NCBI RefSeq assembly: GCF_040801915.1
Contig: NZ_JBFMIA010000007.1
Span: forward strand, 1-64,000
DNA from: Jeotgalibacillus marinus
Lineage (GTDB): Bacteria; Bacillota; Bacilli; Bacillales; Jeotgalibacillaceae
Direction: 5' to 3'
Length of the DNA stretch: 64,000 nucleotides
In this document: one piece after another, positions 1 to 8,610 of the stretch
Numbering within the stretch: the first letter of the stretch is position 1
Layout of the letters: each line of letters begins with the position of its first letter
Translations under genes and position numbers: made by a program
The notes under the pieces: generated by a model
Databases searched by the model: none
Seen by the model: only the letters and a program-made list of their open reading frames with translations
What the model was told of the DNA's origin: nothing

Positions 1-93
1 TAAATCAAGAATTAACGTTGACGTTTTAGGTTGTTTAGTTTTCAAGGTTCAAGGTGTTCCGCATGCGTCTTAATCACTCAAGACGACTTTCTT
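1..93 (-). other. Probable rRNA operon leader (16S upstream region)
   Basis: On the minus strand this follows two tandem promoters and contains a short GTCTT/AAGAC stem, then a CCTTGAAAACT-type segment (about 35-55) typical of Bacillus 16S leaders. In B. subtilis ygxA also sits beside an rrn operon. The 16S gene itself would lie left of base 1 and is not visible, so this is inference from motif and synteny. Confidence 0.6.
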
Positions 94-123
94 ATATTAA
101 CATAACTTTTCACGGTATGTCAA
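94..123 (-). promoter_or_regulatory. rrn-type promoter, downstream copy (P2-like)
   Basis: The minus strand has TTGACA (118-123), an 18-base spacer and TAATAT (94-99). The consensus -35 and near-consensus -10 fit a strong sigma-A promoter. It is the second of two tandem promoters, as in Bacillus rRNA operons. Confidence 0.65.
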
Positions 124-177
124 ATAATTTTTATCGCTGCGTTACAGCGTTTCAACCGCTCAGCAGCGACGTTTATT

Positions 178-206
178 ATCATAACAATAGCATTAAAAAA
201 GTTCAA
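178..206 (-). promoter_or_regulatory. rrn-type promoter, upstream copy (P1-like)
   Basis: The minus strand has TTGAAC (201-206), a 17-base spacer and TATGAT (178-183), just after the ygxA stop codon. With the promoter at 94-123 it forms the tandem pair expected before an rRNA operon. Confidence 0.6.
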
Positions 207-213
207 GTGTTTT

Positions 214-1083
214 TTAAACTTTTTTCACAGAATAGTATCTGTGGTAGATTTCATTACCTTTAGTTTCTACTGAACGAGTTGAGATCACGTTTTTATCAAT
301 TAGAAATTCAATCATAACCGCTAGGTCTACTGAGTAATACGTAAGTTCCTTATGTGCATGAAGCTCTTGAAAATTCCATTGATCTTTCTCGCTCAAAATT
401 TCTACTAAATGATAAGAACCAATTTTTATTCTAGAATGGATAAGAAACTCACTTGCTAGAAATAATAACTTTAAACGTTTCTCTAATGTTTCTTCACTGT
501 TTACTAATTCCTCGTATAACTTGAAAATCTCTGGTTCAATTTGCTTTACTTGGTTCCAAACGGTTACTTCTGGATGAAAACCATTTTCAATCACTGCCAA
601 TCTAGCTAAGTGATGGAGAGAGTGCACAATATGATTATACGCATCTAAAAAATGACGGGATTCGAAAAAAGCTTTCCCATCCAAATAACGTCTAATCAGT
701 TTAGCAAATTCAATTCCCATTTTAATTTTCCTACCATAGAAGGGAAAGTCTCTAAGCTCCGTTCGCATATTCTCAATGTACTCGTTTCGGTCAAATACGA
801 TTCTCCCAGTTAAGAGCCATTCTGTGATTTTACGGTTGCTACCGAGTAAAAGCCATTCTTTCAGTTGCGCTTCACTCACGATGTGCATAGCAGCTTTACG
901 ATCCTCATATGTATAGTGCTTCATAAAGACAGGGGCTTCAGTTTCTTTAACAATAATAAGTAAGATCGTATCGAATGTATCTGTTATCGGACTTTGATGA
1001 TCCTTTTTTTGCATGATTAAAATACCAAGGGTATTTGGCTGGCTCGCTCTTTCTTGATAAATAGGCCGCAGTTTGTCTTCCAT
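214..1083 (-). CDS. ygxA: Nucleotidyltransferase-like protein YgxA
   Basis: A 289-residue soluble protein that matches the YgxA family by its N-terminus (LRPIYQERAS, then TLGIL) and by position between ygzB and an rrn operon. The family is annotated as nucleotidyltransferase-like; its substrate is unknown to me. I chose the ATG at 1083, which follows an AAGGAG site by nine bases, over the in-frame GTG at 1101 that would place the ribosome site inside the coding region. The C-terminal half is helical and rich in charged residues. Confidence is high for family and low for biochemical role. Confidence 0.85.
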   Translation of the reverse strand: MEDKLRPIYQERASQPNTLGILIMQKKDHQSPITDTFDTILLIIVKETEAPVFMKHYTYEDRKAAMHIVSEAQLKEWLLLGSNRKITEWLLTGRIVFDRNEYIENMRTELRDFPFYGRKIKMGIEFAKLIRRYLDGKAFFESRHFLDAYNHIVHSLHHLARLAVIENGFHPEVTVWNQVKQIEPEIFKLYEELVNSEETLEKRLKLLFLASEFLIHSRIKIGSYHLVEILSEKDQWNFQELHAHKELTYYSVDLAVMIEFLIDKNVISTRSVETKGNEIYHRYYSVKKV

Positions 1084-1236
1084 ATCAATGAACTCCTTCA
1101 CTATTTAGTTCTTTTACTAGTCATTCGACAAAACCAGTCATCTTCCTGCTGGTAATTTTTCTTAAATAATTCGTCACCAAATCGTTGTCTTGTTCACAAG
1201 TTTCTATGATATAGTAAATGTTCAGGGGGGACAATA

Positions 1237-1605
1237 ATGGCTAAAACATATTCAAATAAAATTAACAAAATACGTTCTTTCGCGCTTGCTCTTATATTTG
1301 TAGGATTTATCATTATGTATGGAGGAATCTTTTTTAAAGAAAGTCCGATTGTGATGCTCATCTTCATTTCTTTAGGAATGCTTGCACTTATGTTTAGTAT
1401 GGTTGTCTATTTTTTGATTGGGATGTTGTCTACGAAAGCTGTTGTGGTCAATTGTCCTAATTGTGAAAAGCCAACAAAAATTCTGGGTCGCGTAGATATG
1501 TGTATGTATTGCCGCGAACCTTTAACGCTTGACCCTAATTTAGAAGGTAAAGAATTTGATGAAAATTACAATAAAAAAAGTAGCACAACTCAAAATAAAG
1601 CATGA
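1237..1605 (+). CDS. ygzB: YgzB family membrane protein with C-terminal zinc-ribbon motif
   Basis: A 122-residue protein with two predicted membrane helices (about residues 13-33 and 41-64). A cytoplasmic tail follows with CPNC and CMYC pairs (about residues 74-93), a likely zinc-ribbon. A GGGGGG ribosome site precedes the ATG. It is divergent from ygxA and convergent with perR, the B. subtilis arrangement (UPF0295). Function is unknown; proximity to perR is conserved but no functional link can be read from sequence. Confidence 0.85.
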   Translation: MAKTYSNKINKIRSFALALIFVGFIIMYGGIFFKESPIVMLIFISLGMLALMFSMVVYFLIGMLSTKAVVVNCPNCEKPTKILGRVDMCMYCREPLTLDPNLEGKEFDENYNKKSSTTQNKA

Positions 1606-1622
1606 AAATAAATGTATAACGC

Positions 1623-1657
1623 AAAAAGAAGCTCACACTTAGTGGGCTTCTTTTTTT
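1623..1657. terminator. Bidirectional terminator between ygzB and perR
   Basis: A stem with AAAAAGAAGC on the left and GCTTCTTTTT on the right, with a T-run on both strands. It overlaps the last codons and stop of perR, so it can serve both convergent genes. Confidence 0.8.
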
Positions 1658-2085
1658 ACGGAGCAATCTTGACATACCCCATATACTTCCATACGATGAC
1701 CATTAACTTTAAACCCTGTGACATGAGAAGCTAACTGTTCAACTTCATCTAATCCAGGATAGTGAAAATCAACAATTTTTCCGCAGTCCTCACAAATGGC
1801 GTGATAATGATCTGTCGTCACAAAATCAAAGCGACTGGAGGAATCCCCATAGGTTAATTCTTTCACAAGACCAACTTGTCTAAATACACGTAAGTTGTTA
1901 TATACTGTGGCCACACTCATGTTAGGAAACTTCCCTTCGAGCGCTTTATATATATCATCCGCAGTTGGGTGTGACGTAGACCCTACTAGGTACTCCAAAA
2001 TCGCATGACGTTGAGGAGTGATACGCACCCCGGTCCCTTTAAGTGAGTCTAATGCGTCTCGTAATTGCACTTCTGACACCGCCAT
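1639..2085 (-). CDS. perR: Peroxide stress regulator PerR (Fur family)
   Basis: A 148-residue Fur-family repressor nearly identical in pattern to B. subtilis PerR: a winged helix (RITPQRHAILEYL ... MSVATVYNNLRVF), then the dimerisation domain. The regulatory metal ligands map to H39, D87, H93, H95 and D106, and the structural zinc ligands to C98, C101, C138 and C141. All are present, including both oxidisable histidines (H39, H93). The ATG at 2085 follows AAGGTG; an upstream in-frame extension to 2169 has no family support. A PerR-type box lies 29 bases upstream, implying autoregulation. The nearby thiol peroxidase is functionally consistent. Confidence 0.95.
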   Translation of the reverse strand: MAVSEVQLRDALDSLKGTGVRITPQRHAILEYLVGSTSHPTADDIYKALEGKFPNMSVATVYNNLRVFRQVGLVKELTYGDSSSRFDFVTTDHYHAICEDCGKIVDFHYPGLDEVEQLASHVTGFKVNGHRMEVYGVCQDCSVKKEAH

Positions 2086-2113
2086 GCACCTTCTTTCTAT
2101 AAAAAGCCTTACT

Positions 2114-2128
2114 TTATAATCTTTATAA
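2114..2128. promoter_or_regulatory. PerR box upstream of perR
   Basis: TTATAATCTTTATAA matches the PerR consensus TTATAATNATTATAA at every defined position but one. It sits 29-43 bases upstream of the perR start, where a repressor would block transcription. Autoregulation is the likely meaning. Confidence 0.75.
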
Positions 2129-2442
2129 ATAGTGTACTCGTCTAATGTATATTTTGTCAAACACTTCAATGCTTGATCTCTTCATATATATAGTTTATGT
2201 ATAAGGTCTGCTCCCTACAACAAAACTCTTACCTATAAAAAATGTATGTTTTGGCAGTATATTTTTTTGCAAACCACTGCTCTTTACATGGAGAGATGGA
2301 CAAGTTAAGCTTGCTACCATGAAAAGCTGTGGCAAATAGTCCATAGAGGATCCATGTCAAGGGACAATGAGACTTGTATATTTCATGTGTACTACTAATA
2401 AAAATACTGTCATTTATGACATAACTTAATTGGTAGCATCAT
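2129..2442. other. Intergenic stretch without a supported gene
   Basis: Between perR and the frameshifted membrane gene I see no gene with a start codon and ribosome site. A 69-codon open frame on the minus strand lacks any start codon. Confidence 0.5.
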
Positions 2443-2933
2443 TTAGTATAAATAGAATTTTTTATAATGTTCTGTTAATAGATCTATTAAATAGAGAAAA
2501 ATTGTAAAGCTAATAGCAACTTTAATAGTGGTGTTTTGATCTATAGATAATAAAGCTCCAATAGTGAATAAGAGCAAAATCCTTATAACATTTACTATCA
2601 GAAAATATGATATTTTTTTCTTTCCGAAATATAACAAAAAGATCTTCACAAAAGCATCTTCAATAAAGAAACCAAAAATGATGTACCATAATACTATTTG
2701 TTTTTGGTTTAATGATAAATTCAGAAACCCATTTATTATATTTAGAGACCCAGAAAAAGCTAAAATAAAAAAAGAACTACTCCAGTAAGCAATAGCCCAA
2801 ATACTGTTGAAACAAATAGAGATATTAATAATGGGTGTTCTTCTTCTCCCCTACTCTCACTTCTATAAGTAAAAAAGAGAAATATTACAAAAATAATGAT
2901 GAATATAGTTAAGCCTATGTATAGTAATTCCAA
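2443..2933 (-). pseudogene. Frameshifted small integral membrane protein gene
   Basis: A TTG start at 2933 sits seven bases after AAGGAGG and opens a 57-codon hydrophobic frame ending at 2760. A second hydrophobic frame is open from 2850 to 2443 but has no start signal. Adding one base in the A-run at 2767-2773 joins them into one 163-residue protein with about five membrane helices and a short acidic loop (SESRGEEE). I do not recognise the family. It may be a genuine decayed gene, a slippage-controlled gene or a sequencing error in the homopolymer. Confidence 0.6.
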
Positions 2934-2947
2934 AATACTCCTCCTTA

Positions 2948-2983
2948 CATTATAAAGGGAGTTGACCACCTCCCTTTATAATG
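2948..2983. repeat. Perfect 14-bp inverted repeat before the membrane gene
   Basis: CATTATAAAGGGAG and CTCCCTTTATAATG are separated by 8 bases, directly upstream of the ribosome site of the gene at 2933. The arm nearest the gene contains TATAAT on the minus strand. It could be an operator or a 5' hairpin controlling expression; no T-run follows, so it is not a simple terminator. Confidence 0.6.
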
Positions 2984-3087
2984 CTAAATAAAAAACATTA
3001 AAAATTTCGCTATTAAATCAGCATCTGGAGGCGGAATATCAGTAGTTACTAAGGTTAAGGATCCATATTAAGAGCAAGAGTAATAAA

Positions 3088-3567
3088 TCAAAATTTAGTT
3101 AAATTCTCTTCCACATATTTCAACGTTTCTTCAACATGCCCTTTAACACGTACACCTCTCCACTCTTTTGCAATACGCCCTTCTTTATCGATTGCAAATG
3201 TAGATCGTTCAATCCCCATATATTCCTTTCCGAACGTTTTCTTTAATTTCCAAACGCCATATTCTTCAGCAACGGCGTGATCTTCATCCACTAATAACGC
3301 AAATGGTAAATCGTGCTTAGCGATGAACTTTTGATGTTTAGTTTGCGGATCAGGACTTACCCCCAAAACGATGGCATCCATCCCTTCAAACGATGCGTGA
3401 TGGTCTCGGAAATCACACGCTTGAGTTGTACAACCTGGTGTCATATCTTTAGGATAAAAATACAGTACAACATTTTTCTTACCTTTATAATCTGAGAGGG
3501 AAACCGTTTCTCTATCTTGTGATTGCAATGAAAAATTGGGAGCTTGATCTCCTGTTTTAAATTTCAT
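3088..3567 (-). CDS. bcp: Thioredoxin-dependent thiol peroxidase (Bcp/PrxQ type, YgaF)
   Basis: A 159-residue peroxiredoxin that reduces hydroperoxides in the cytoplasm with thioredoxin as donor. The peroxidatic cysteine lies in TPGCTTQACDFRD (about residues 43-55) with the conserved Pro and Thr. The second Cys five residues later is the usual atypical 2-Cys partner in BCP proteins. The start follows AAGGAGG. In B. subtilis ygaF lies beside perR, as here, which fits an oxidative-stress role. No PerR box is obvious immediately upstream. Confidence 0.93.
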   Translation of the reverse strand: MKFKTGDQAPNFSLQSQDRETVSLSDYKGKKNVVLYFYPKDMTPGCTTQACDFRDHHASFEGMDAIVLGVSPDPQTKHQKFIAKHDLPFALLVDEDHAVAEEYGVWKLKKTFGKEYMGIERSTFAIDKEGRIAKEWRGVRVKGHVEETLKYVEENLTKF

Positions 3568-3641
3568 ATGTAAAGCCTCCTTATGTTGTTCAGTCTTTCA
3601 TTAGCATACTGAACAGAGGAGATAATTTCAACGAATGACAG

Positions 3642-4079
3642 TTATCGCTCACGAGGCGATCGATTATATATCAACGTCCAAACAACTGTAACTGGGAGGA
3701 CGTGTCCAAGAAAAATAGCTAATATAGACACCCATCTTCCTAACCCAACAGGGATAATTTCCCCATTTCCAACTGAAAAAAGCATCATCGTACTAAAATA
3801 AACGGCTGTAAAAAATAGTGACCAAAAAGAATCAACTTGCTCTTGCACAACCATTACTTCGATCCCTTCCATTGTTAAAACCGTAAAAACAGTCGCAAAG
3901 CCTGTTAACAGGACCGAATACGTTACCGTTAGCAGAAAAAAATTTTTTAATGAAAAAGCATGTCCTTCCCATGCAGTAGTCAGCAATCGTTTGACAGCGT
4001 AACCCGTAATAAAAACAACGCAACATAAAATGGCCCACCCCATCACTGATCCCCCCATTTGCGCATTCATGTTCATCAT
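3642..4079 (-). CDS. Two-TM potassium-channel-like protein with altered filter
   Basis: A 145-residue membrane protein with about four hydrophobic segments; the C-terminal part has the pore-helix plus filter layout of ion_trans_2 channels (FFTAVYFSTMMLFSVGNGEIIPVG). The canonical filter is T-V-G-Y-G-D, but here it reads S-V-G-N-G-E. There is no RCK or other ligand-binding domain. The start is uncertain: the ATG at 4079 has no clear ribosome site and an ATG at 4070 is equally possible. It is divergent from hemL. Whether it conducts K+ is not established by sequence. Confidence 0.75.
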   Translation of the reverse strand: MMNMNAQMGGSVMGWAILCCVVFITGYAVKRLLTTAWEGHAFSLKNFFLLTVTYSVLLTGFATVFTVLTMEGIEVMVVQEQVDSFWSLFFTAVYFSTMMLFSVGNGEIIPVGLGRWVSILAIFLGHVLPVTVVWTLIYNRSPRER

Positions 4080-4118
4080 ATTACAATACTTATGACGTAA
4101 TGACTGGGAGGAGACATA

Positions 4119-5405
4119 ATGAATTATTCACATTCAGAGCGACTTCATGAAGAAGCGCTGGAACATATTGTAGGTGGCGTTAATAGTCCATCAAGATCAT
4201 TTAAAGCAGTTGGCGGAGGTTCACCTGTTGCGATGGAACGAGCAACAGGGGCTTATTTTTGGGATGTTGATGGCAACCATTACATAGATTATCTAGCTGC
4301 CTACGGACCTATTATTACTGGTCACGCTCATCCACACATAACAAAAGCTCTTCAGCACGCAGCTGAAACTGGTATTTTATATGGAACTCCCACAAAGCAC
4401 GAGGTTACATTTGCTAAAATGTTAAAAGAAGCGATGCCAGCTATGGAAAAGGTTCGTTTCACAAACTCAGGGACAGAAGCTGTGATGACGACGATCCGTG
4501 TTGCTCGAGCTTATACCGGTCGAGATAAAATCATTAAGTTTGCAGGTTGTTATCACGGCCACTCAGATCTAGTTCTCGTTGCTGCGGGTTCTGGTCCTGC
4601 AACACTTGGTACACCTGATTCTGCGGGTGTAACTAAAAAAATTGCAAGTGAAGTTATCACAGTACCATTTAATGATATTGAACCATTTAAAGAAGCTCTT
4701 GCTAAATGGGGACACGAAATTGCGGGAGTACTTGTAGAACCTATCGTAGGGAACTTTGGCATCGTAGAACCTGTTCCTGGCTTTTTAGAAAAAGTGAACA
4801 AACTGGCACATGATGCCGGCGCCCTTGTCATTTACGATGAAGTAATTACAGCCTTCCGTTTCATGTACGGCGGAGCACAAGATCTCTTAAATGTGAAACC
4901 TGACTTAACCGCAATGGGTAAAATCATCGGTGGTGGCTTGCCAATCGGAGCTTATGGTGGACGTGTGGATATTATGGAGAAAATCGCGCCACTTGGACCT
5001 GCTTATCAAGCTGGAACAATGGCTGGTAACCCTGCATCTATTCAAACTGGAATTGCTTGCTTAGAAGTATTGAAGCAAGATGGTGTATATGAAGAAATGG
5101 ATCGCCTGGGCGGAATCCTTGAAAAAGGAATTCTCGAAGCAGCAGCGAGACATAATGTGACGATTACAGTTAACCGTCTAAAAGGTGCGTTAACCATTTA
5201 TTTCACCGACCAAAAAGTGTACAATTATGATCAAGCAGAAGCAACAGATGGCGAAATCTTTGCTCGATTCTTTAAGTTAATGCTTGAGCAAGGCATCAAT
5301 TTAGCTCCTTCAAAATATGAAGCATGGTTTTTAACGACAGCCCATACAGAAAGCGATGTTGAAAAAACACTTCAAGCGGTTGATATCGCATTTAAAAATT
5401 TATAA
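4119..5405 (+). CDS. hemL: Glutamate-1-semialdehyde 2,1-aminomutase (HemL/GsaB type)
   Basis: A 428-residue class III PLP aminotransferase converting glutamate-1-semialdehyde to 5-aminolevulinate in tetrapyrrole synthesis. The PLP lysine lies in the TAMGKIIGGGLPIGAYGG motif (about residue 268). The glycine-rich NSGTEA cofactor motif and the YDEVITAFR segment are also present. The position beside bcp and perR matches B. subtilis gsaB, the second HemL paralog outside the hem operon. The ATG follows GGGAGGAG, and a strong terminator lies ten bases downstream, so it is probably monocistronic. Confidence 0.93.
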   Translation: MNYSHSERLHEEALEHIVGGVNSPSRSFKAVGGGSPVAMERATGAYFWDVDGNHYIDYLAAYGPIITGHAHPHITKALQHAAETGILYGTPTKHEVTFAKMLKEAMPAMEKVRFTNSGTEAVMTTIRVARAYTGRDKIIKFAGCYHGHSDLVLVAAGSGPATLGTPDSAGVTKKIASEVITVPFNDIEPFKEALAKWGHEIAGVLVEPIVGNFGIVEPVPGFLEKVNKLAHDAGALVIYDEVITAFRFMYGGAQDLLNVKPDLTAMGKIIGGGLPIGAYGGRVDIMEKIAPLGPAYQAGTMAGNPASIQTGIACLEVLKQDGVYEEMDRLGGILEKGILEAAARHNVTITVNRLKGALTIYFTDQKVYNYDQAEATDGEIFARFFKLMLEQGINLAPSKYEAWFLTTAHTESDVEKTLQAVDIAFKNL

Positions 5406-5413
5406 TCACACGG

Positions 5414-5455
5414 AAAGAACGAAACTGCTCTCAATGTTTCGTTCTTTTATTTTTA
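5414..5455 (+). terminator. Terminator after hemL
   Basis: Perfect 12-bp stem AAAGAACGAAAC / GTTTCGTTCTTT with a 10-base loop followed by T-rich sequence. Confidence 0.9.
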
Positions 5456-5572
5456 CTTAATCCAACATCATGTAAATGCTTTCTTTCTGACTGCGCTTGA
5501 TGATCTTTGAATGGGGTGATTTTTCAAATAATTAGCACGACGATATTGGACAAAACTTCTTCATATTTTCTC

Positions 5573-5601
5573 TTGCAGTCCCTTCATAAGAAAGGTATAT
5601 T
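5573..5601 (+). promoter_or_regulatory. Predicted sigma-A promoter for the exporter-like gene
   Basis: TTGCAG, a 17-base spacer and TATATT, about 90 bases before the start at 5694. Confidence 0.5.
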
Positions 5602-5693
5602 ACAACTATTGCCTAGCTATTTTTTATCCAATTTTTACAGGTGGGCAATGAATAACGTGGACTTATAACGTCAAGAAAGGATCTTTTCTATTC

Positions 5694-6776
5694 ATGAAGC
5701 TCGGAGCCCGAGTGCTTAAGACAGGAATTGCTATCGTCCTCGCTTTATATCTCGCTGAACTACTTCAGCTATCAGCCCCTATTTTTGCTGGAATTGCCGC
5801 AGTATTCGTCGTACAACCAACCATCTATCGTTCGTTTGTGTCTATTTTAGAGCACATTCAAGCAAATTTGATCGGTGCCATTGTCGCAGTCTTATTTGTT
5901 TTACTATTTGGTAACGATGTAGCGGTCATTGGCTTTGCTGCTGTTATTGTCATCACGATCATTTTAAAGTTACGAATTGAAACGACAATTGGGTTAGCCT
6001 TGGTAACACTGATTGCCATCATGGAAGTTCATAATGAGGATTTTATTACCTTTGCCCTATTACGTTTTGCAACTATTATGTTAGGGGTTTTTTCTTCCTT
6101 TGTCGTCAACCTCATTTTCTTACCACCTAAATACGAATCAAAACTTTTTTATAAAATCTCAACCACGACTGACGACATGGTGAAATGGATTCGCCTAAGT
6201 ACACGCCATGCAACAGAGCACCAGTTACTTAAAAAGGATATTGAGAAATTTAAAGAACGTTTAATTAGAATTGATCAAACGTATTTAATGTATAAAGAAG
6301 AACGCGGGTATTTTAAGCGCAATTCAGTGGCAACAACGAGAAAGCTCGTTGTATACCGCCAAATGATTTCAAGTGTAAGAAGAAGCTTTGAAATTTTAAA
6401 ACGACTTCACCGTTTTGAAAATGAATTAAATCATCTACCAGACTCACTGCAGCTCATTATTCAAGAACAGCTTGATTGTTTGATGAGTTATCACGAGCAA
6501 CTACTCCTTCGTTTCGTTGGTAAAATAAAAACAACAAATGAAAACGAACAAATCAATCACACCTGTATGAATCATAAGGAAGTAACGGATATCTTTATGA
6601 TTGAAGTAAATAAAGCACGTGATGAAGAAGACAACAACGGTTATCATTTGATACATGTTTTGTCAGCCATGCTTGAATATGAAGAGCATCTCGTCCATCT
6701 CGATACATTGATCGTGAGTCTCTCTTATCACCATGACGATCATGATGTAGACATTCCTGAGAGAGATAACGACTAA
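5694..6776 (+). CDS. Aromatic acid exporter family protein (YgaE-like)
   Basis: A 360-residue protein with an N-terminal membrane half (about residues 5-145, with clear hydrophobic segments) and a long cytoplasmic helical C-terminal half rich in Lys, Glu and His (HHDDHDVD near the end). This is the architecture of the ArAE_1/FUSC-like family. Members are annotated as aromatic acid exporters, but the substrate is usually untested. The position between hemL and the ABC exporter matches B. subtilis ygaE. An AAGGAT ribosome site lies upstream. A terminator follows. Confidence 0.8.
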   Translation: MKLGARVLKTGIAIVLALYLAELLQLSAPIFAGIAAVFVVQPTIYRSFVSILEHIQANLIGAIVAVLFVLLFGNDVAVIGFAAVIVITIILKLRIETTIGLALVTLIAIMEVHNEDFITFALLRFATIMLGVFSSFVVNLIFLPPKYESKLFYKISTTTDDMVKWIRLSTRHATEHQLLKKDIEKFKERLIRIDQTYLMYKEERGYFKRNSVATTRKLVVYRQMISSVRRSFEILKRLHRFENELNHLPDSLQLIIQEQLDCLMSYHEQLLLRFVGKIKTTNENEQINHTCMNHKEVTDIFMIEVNKARDEEDNNGYHLIHVLSAMLEYEEHLVHLDTLIVSLSYHHDDHDVDIPERDND

Positions 6777-6780
6777 CTAA

Positions 6781-6823
6781 AAAACCAGTACGCTTCGGGT
6801 TTCCCCGCTGCATACTGGTTTTT
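6781..6823. terminator. Convergent terminator
   Basis: AAAACCAGTA pairs perfectly with TACTGGTTTT around a 22-base loop. It lies between two converging genes and has T-runs on both strands. Confidence 0.8.
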
Positions 6824-6841
6824 CTTAAATCCAGTCATCCA

Positions 6842-8587
6842 TTATTCATCCAATTGCTGAACCTGGAACAAGTTATAGTACAGTCCTTTATGATTCATTA
6901 ACTGTTGGTGTGATCCGCTTTCAGCAATCTTTCCTCGATCAATGACAACTATTCGATCAGCATGAGTAATCGTAGATAATCGATGAGCCACGATAAATGT
7001 GGTGCGGTCTTTCGCTAAAAATTCAATTGACTCTTGAATCAAATGTTCACTCTCTAAATCAAGAGCTGAGGTGGCTTCATCTAAGATGAGAATTGGTGGA
7101 TTTTTTAAAAACACTCGAGCAATCGCTACACGTTGCTTTTGACCACCCGATAGTTTGACGCCTCTTTCTCCAACCTTCGTGTCATAGCCTTCAGGTAATT
7201 CTAGAATAAAGTCATGTGCGTTGGCCGCTTTAGCCGCTTCGAACACATCTTCATCAGATGCCTGCGGATTACCCATTTTAATGTTCATCATCACTGACTC
7301 ACTAAAGAGGATATTATCCTGTAGCACCATTCCAATTTGATTGCGCAAACTTTTCACTTTAAAATCTCGAATGTCTGTGTCATCAAGAAGAATTTTTCCT
7401 TTTGTCACATCATAAAAGCGAGGAATTAAACTGACGATCGTTGATTTTCCTCCCCCACTCATCCCTACGAAAGCAATCGTTTCTCCTTGCTTTACATGTA
7501 AATGAACATCTTTTAACACATCATTTTCTTTTTCATCATACGCAAAGGATACATGATCAAAAACGATCTCACCTTTTATATTTTGAACATCTTTTGCATC
7601 TTTTTTATCATCAACATCATATTTTTCATCGACTAATTCAAACACACGGTCCATCGATGCAATCGACTGCACCAGCGTTGTCGAGCTGCTCACAAGTCTA
7701 CGAAGCGGATTGTAAAGTCTTTCTGCATAAGCGATAAAGGCCACCATAACACCAACCGATAAATCCCCTCCGATGACTCTGTACCCTGCATATCCGATGA
7801 CAATCAGCGGTGCAATATCTGTGATCGTGTTGACCACTGCAAATGCTTTCGCGTTCCATTTAGTTTGATCAAGGGCTTTGGTTAAAAAATGACCATTTTT
7901 GTTATCAAATTGTTTTTGTTCATGGTCTTCAATAGCAAAACTTTTGATAACACTCATTCCTTGCACGCGTTCATGTAAATAACCTTGAACTTCTGCAAGA
8001 GCCTGCGATCGTTTTCTCGTAAGTATACGCAGTCTACCAAAAAAGTAATGAACGGAAAACACGTAGAGCGGGAACACTGTGAGTGCAACAAGTGTGAGTT
8101 TCACATCATACGTAAGCATAATTCCGATGGCGATTAAAATCGTTGCTAAATCAAGCCATAAATTCATTAGTCCCGTCATAACAAAGTTTTTCGTTTGCTC
8201 AACATCATTGATCACTCGCGAGATGACTTCTCCCGCTCGTGTATTTGAATAATATTTAAAACTTAGCTTTTGCATATGAGAAAATAGACGCTCTCGAATA
8301 TCAAACAAAATCTTATTGCTCGTCCATTGAGCAAGATACTGACGGTAATATTCTACAGGTGGACGCACGATGACAAATAGTACAACAGCTATCCCAATGA
8401 TCCAAAAAAGTTGTGAGATCTTGTCTGCGTTCGCTTGTTGACCATCAATAATACTATCAATTACATACTGAACGAGAACAGGGATAAGTAATGGAATCGC
8501 AAATTTCACAATACCGATCACTAGAGTTAGGAAAATTAACCATTTATACGGTTTTACAAATTGCAAATAACGTTTGATACTGTTCAA
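6842..8587 (-). CDS. ABC exporter, fused permease and ATPase (YgaD-like)
   Basis: A 581-residue half-transporter: six membrane helices (about residues 15-305) and a nucleotide-binding domain. The ATPase has Walker A GMSGGGKST, signature LSGGQKQR, Walker B ILILDEA and the H-loop IVAHRLST. Such MsbA/LmrA-type proteins dimerise and export lipids, peptides or drugs; the substrate cannot be deduced. Synteny supports YgaD. The start is at ATG 8587 following AGAGATG-type sequence, a weak but plausible site. Confidence 0.9.
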   Translation of the reverse strand: MNSIKRYLQFVKPYKWLIFLTLVIGIVKFAIPLLIPVLVQYVIDSIIDGQQANADKISQLFWIIGIAVVLFVIVRPPVEYYRQYLAQWTSNKILFDIRERLFSHMQKLSFKYYSNTRAGEVISRVINDVEQTKNFVMTGLMNLWLDLATILIAIGIMLTYDVKLTLVALTVFPLYVFSVHYFFGRLRILTRKRSQALAEVQGYLHERVQGMSVIKSFAIEDHEQKQFDNKNGHFLTKALDQTKWNAKAFAVVNTITDIAPLIVIGYAGYRVIGGDLSVGVMVAFIAYAERLYNPLRRLVSSSTTLVQSIASMDRVFELVDEKYDVDDKKDAKDVQNIKGEIVFDHVSFAYDEKENDVLKDVHLHVKQGETIAFVGMSGGGKSTIVSLIPRFYDVTKGKILLDDTDIRDFKVKSLRNQIGMVLQDNILFSESVMMNIKMGNPQASDEDVFEAAKAANAHDFILELPEGYDTKVGERGVKLSGGQKQRVAIARVFLKNPPILILDEATSALDLESEHLIQESIEFLAKDRTTFIVAHRLSTITHADRIVVIDRGKIAESGSHQQLMNHKGLYYNLFQVQQLDE

Positions 8588-8610
8588 ACAAAATCATCTC
8601 TCTTTCATCT

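Noticed and set aside
54..263. 69-codon plus-strand frame at the left edge
   Set aside because: It overlaps the rrn-type promoters and the end of ygxA, and has no ribosome site.
2245..2275. TTGGCAG...TGCA as a second sigma-54 promoter
   Set aside because: The distance between the GG and GC pairs is 14 bases rather than the required 10.
2200..2425. Minus-strand open frame of 69 codons (WILYGLFATAF segment)
   Set aside because: No start codon or ribosome site and no family recognised; such a length can occur by chance in AT-rich DNA.
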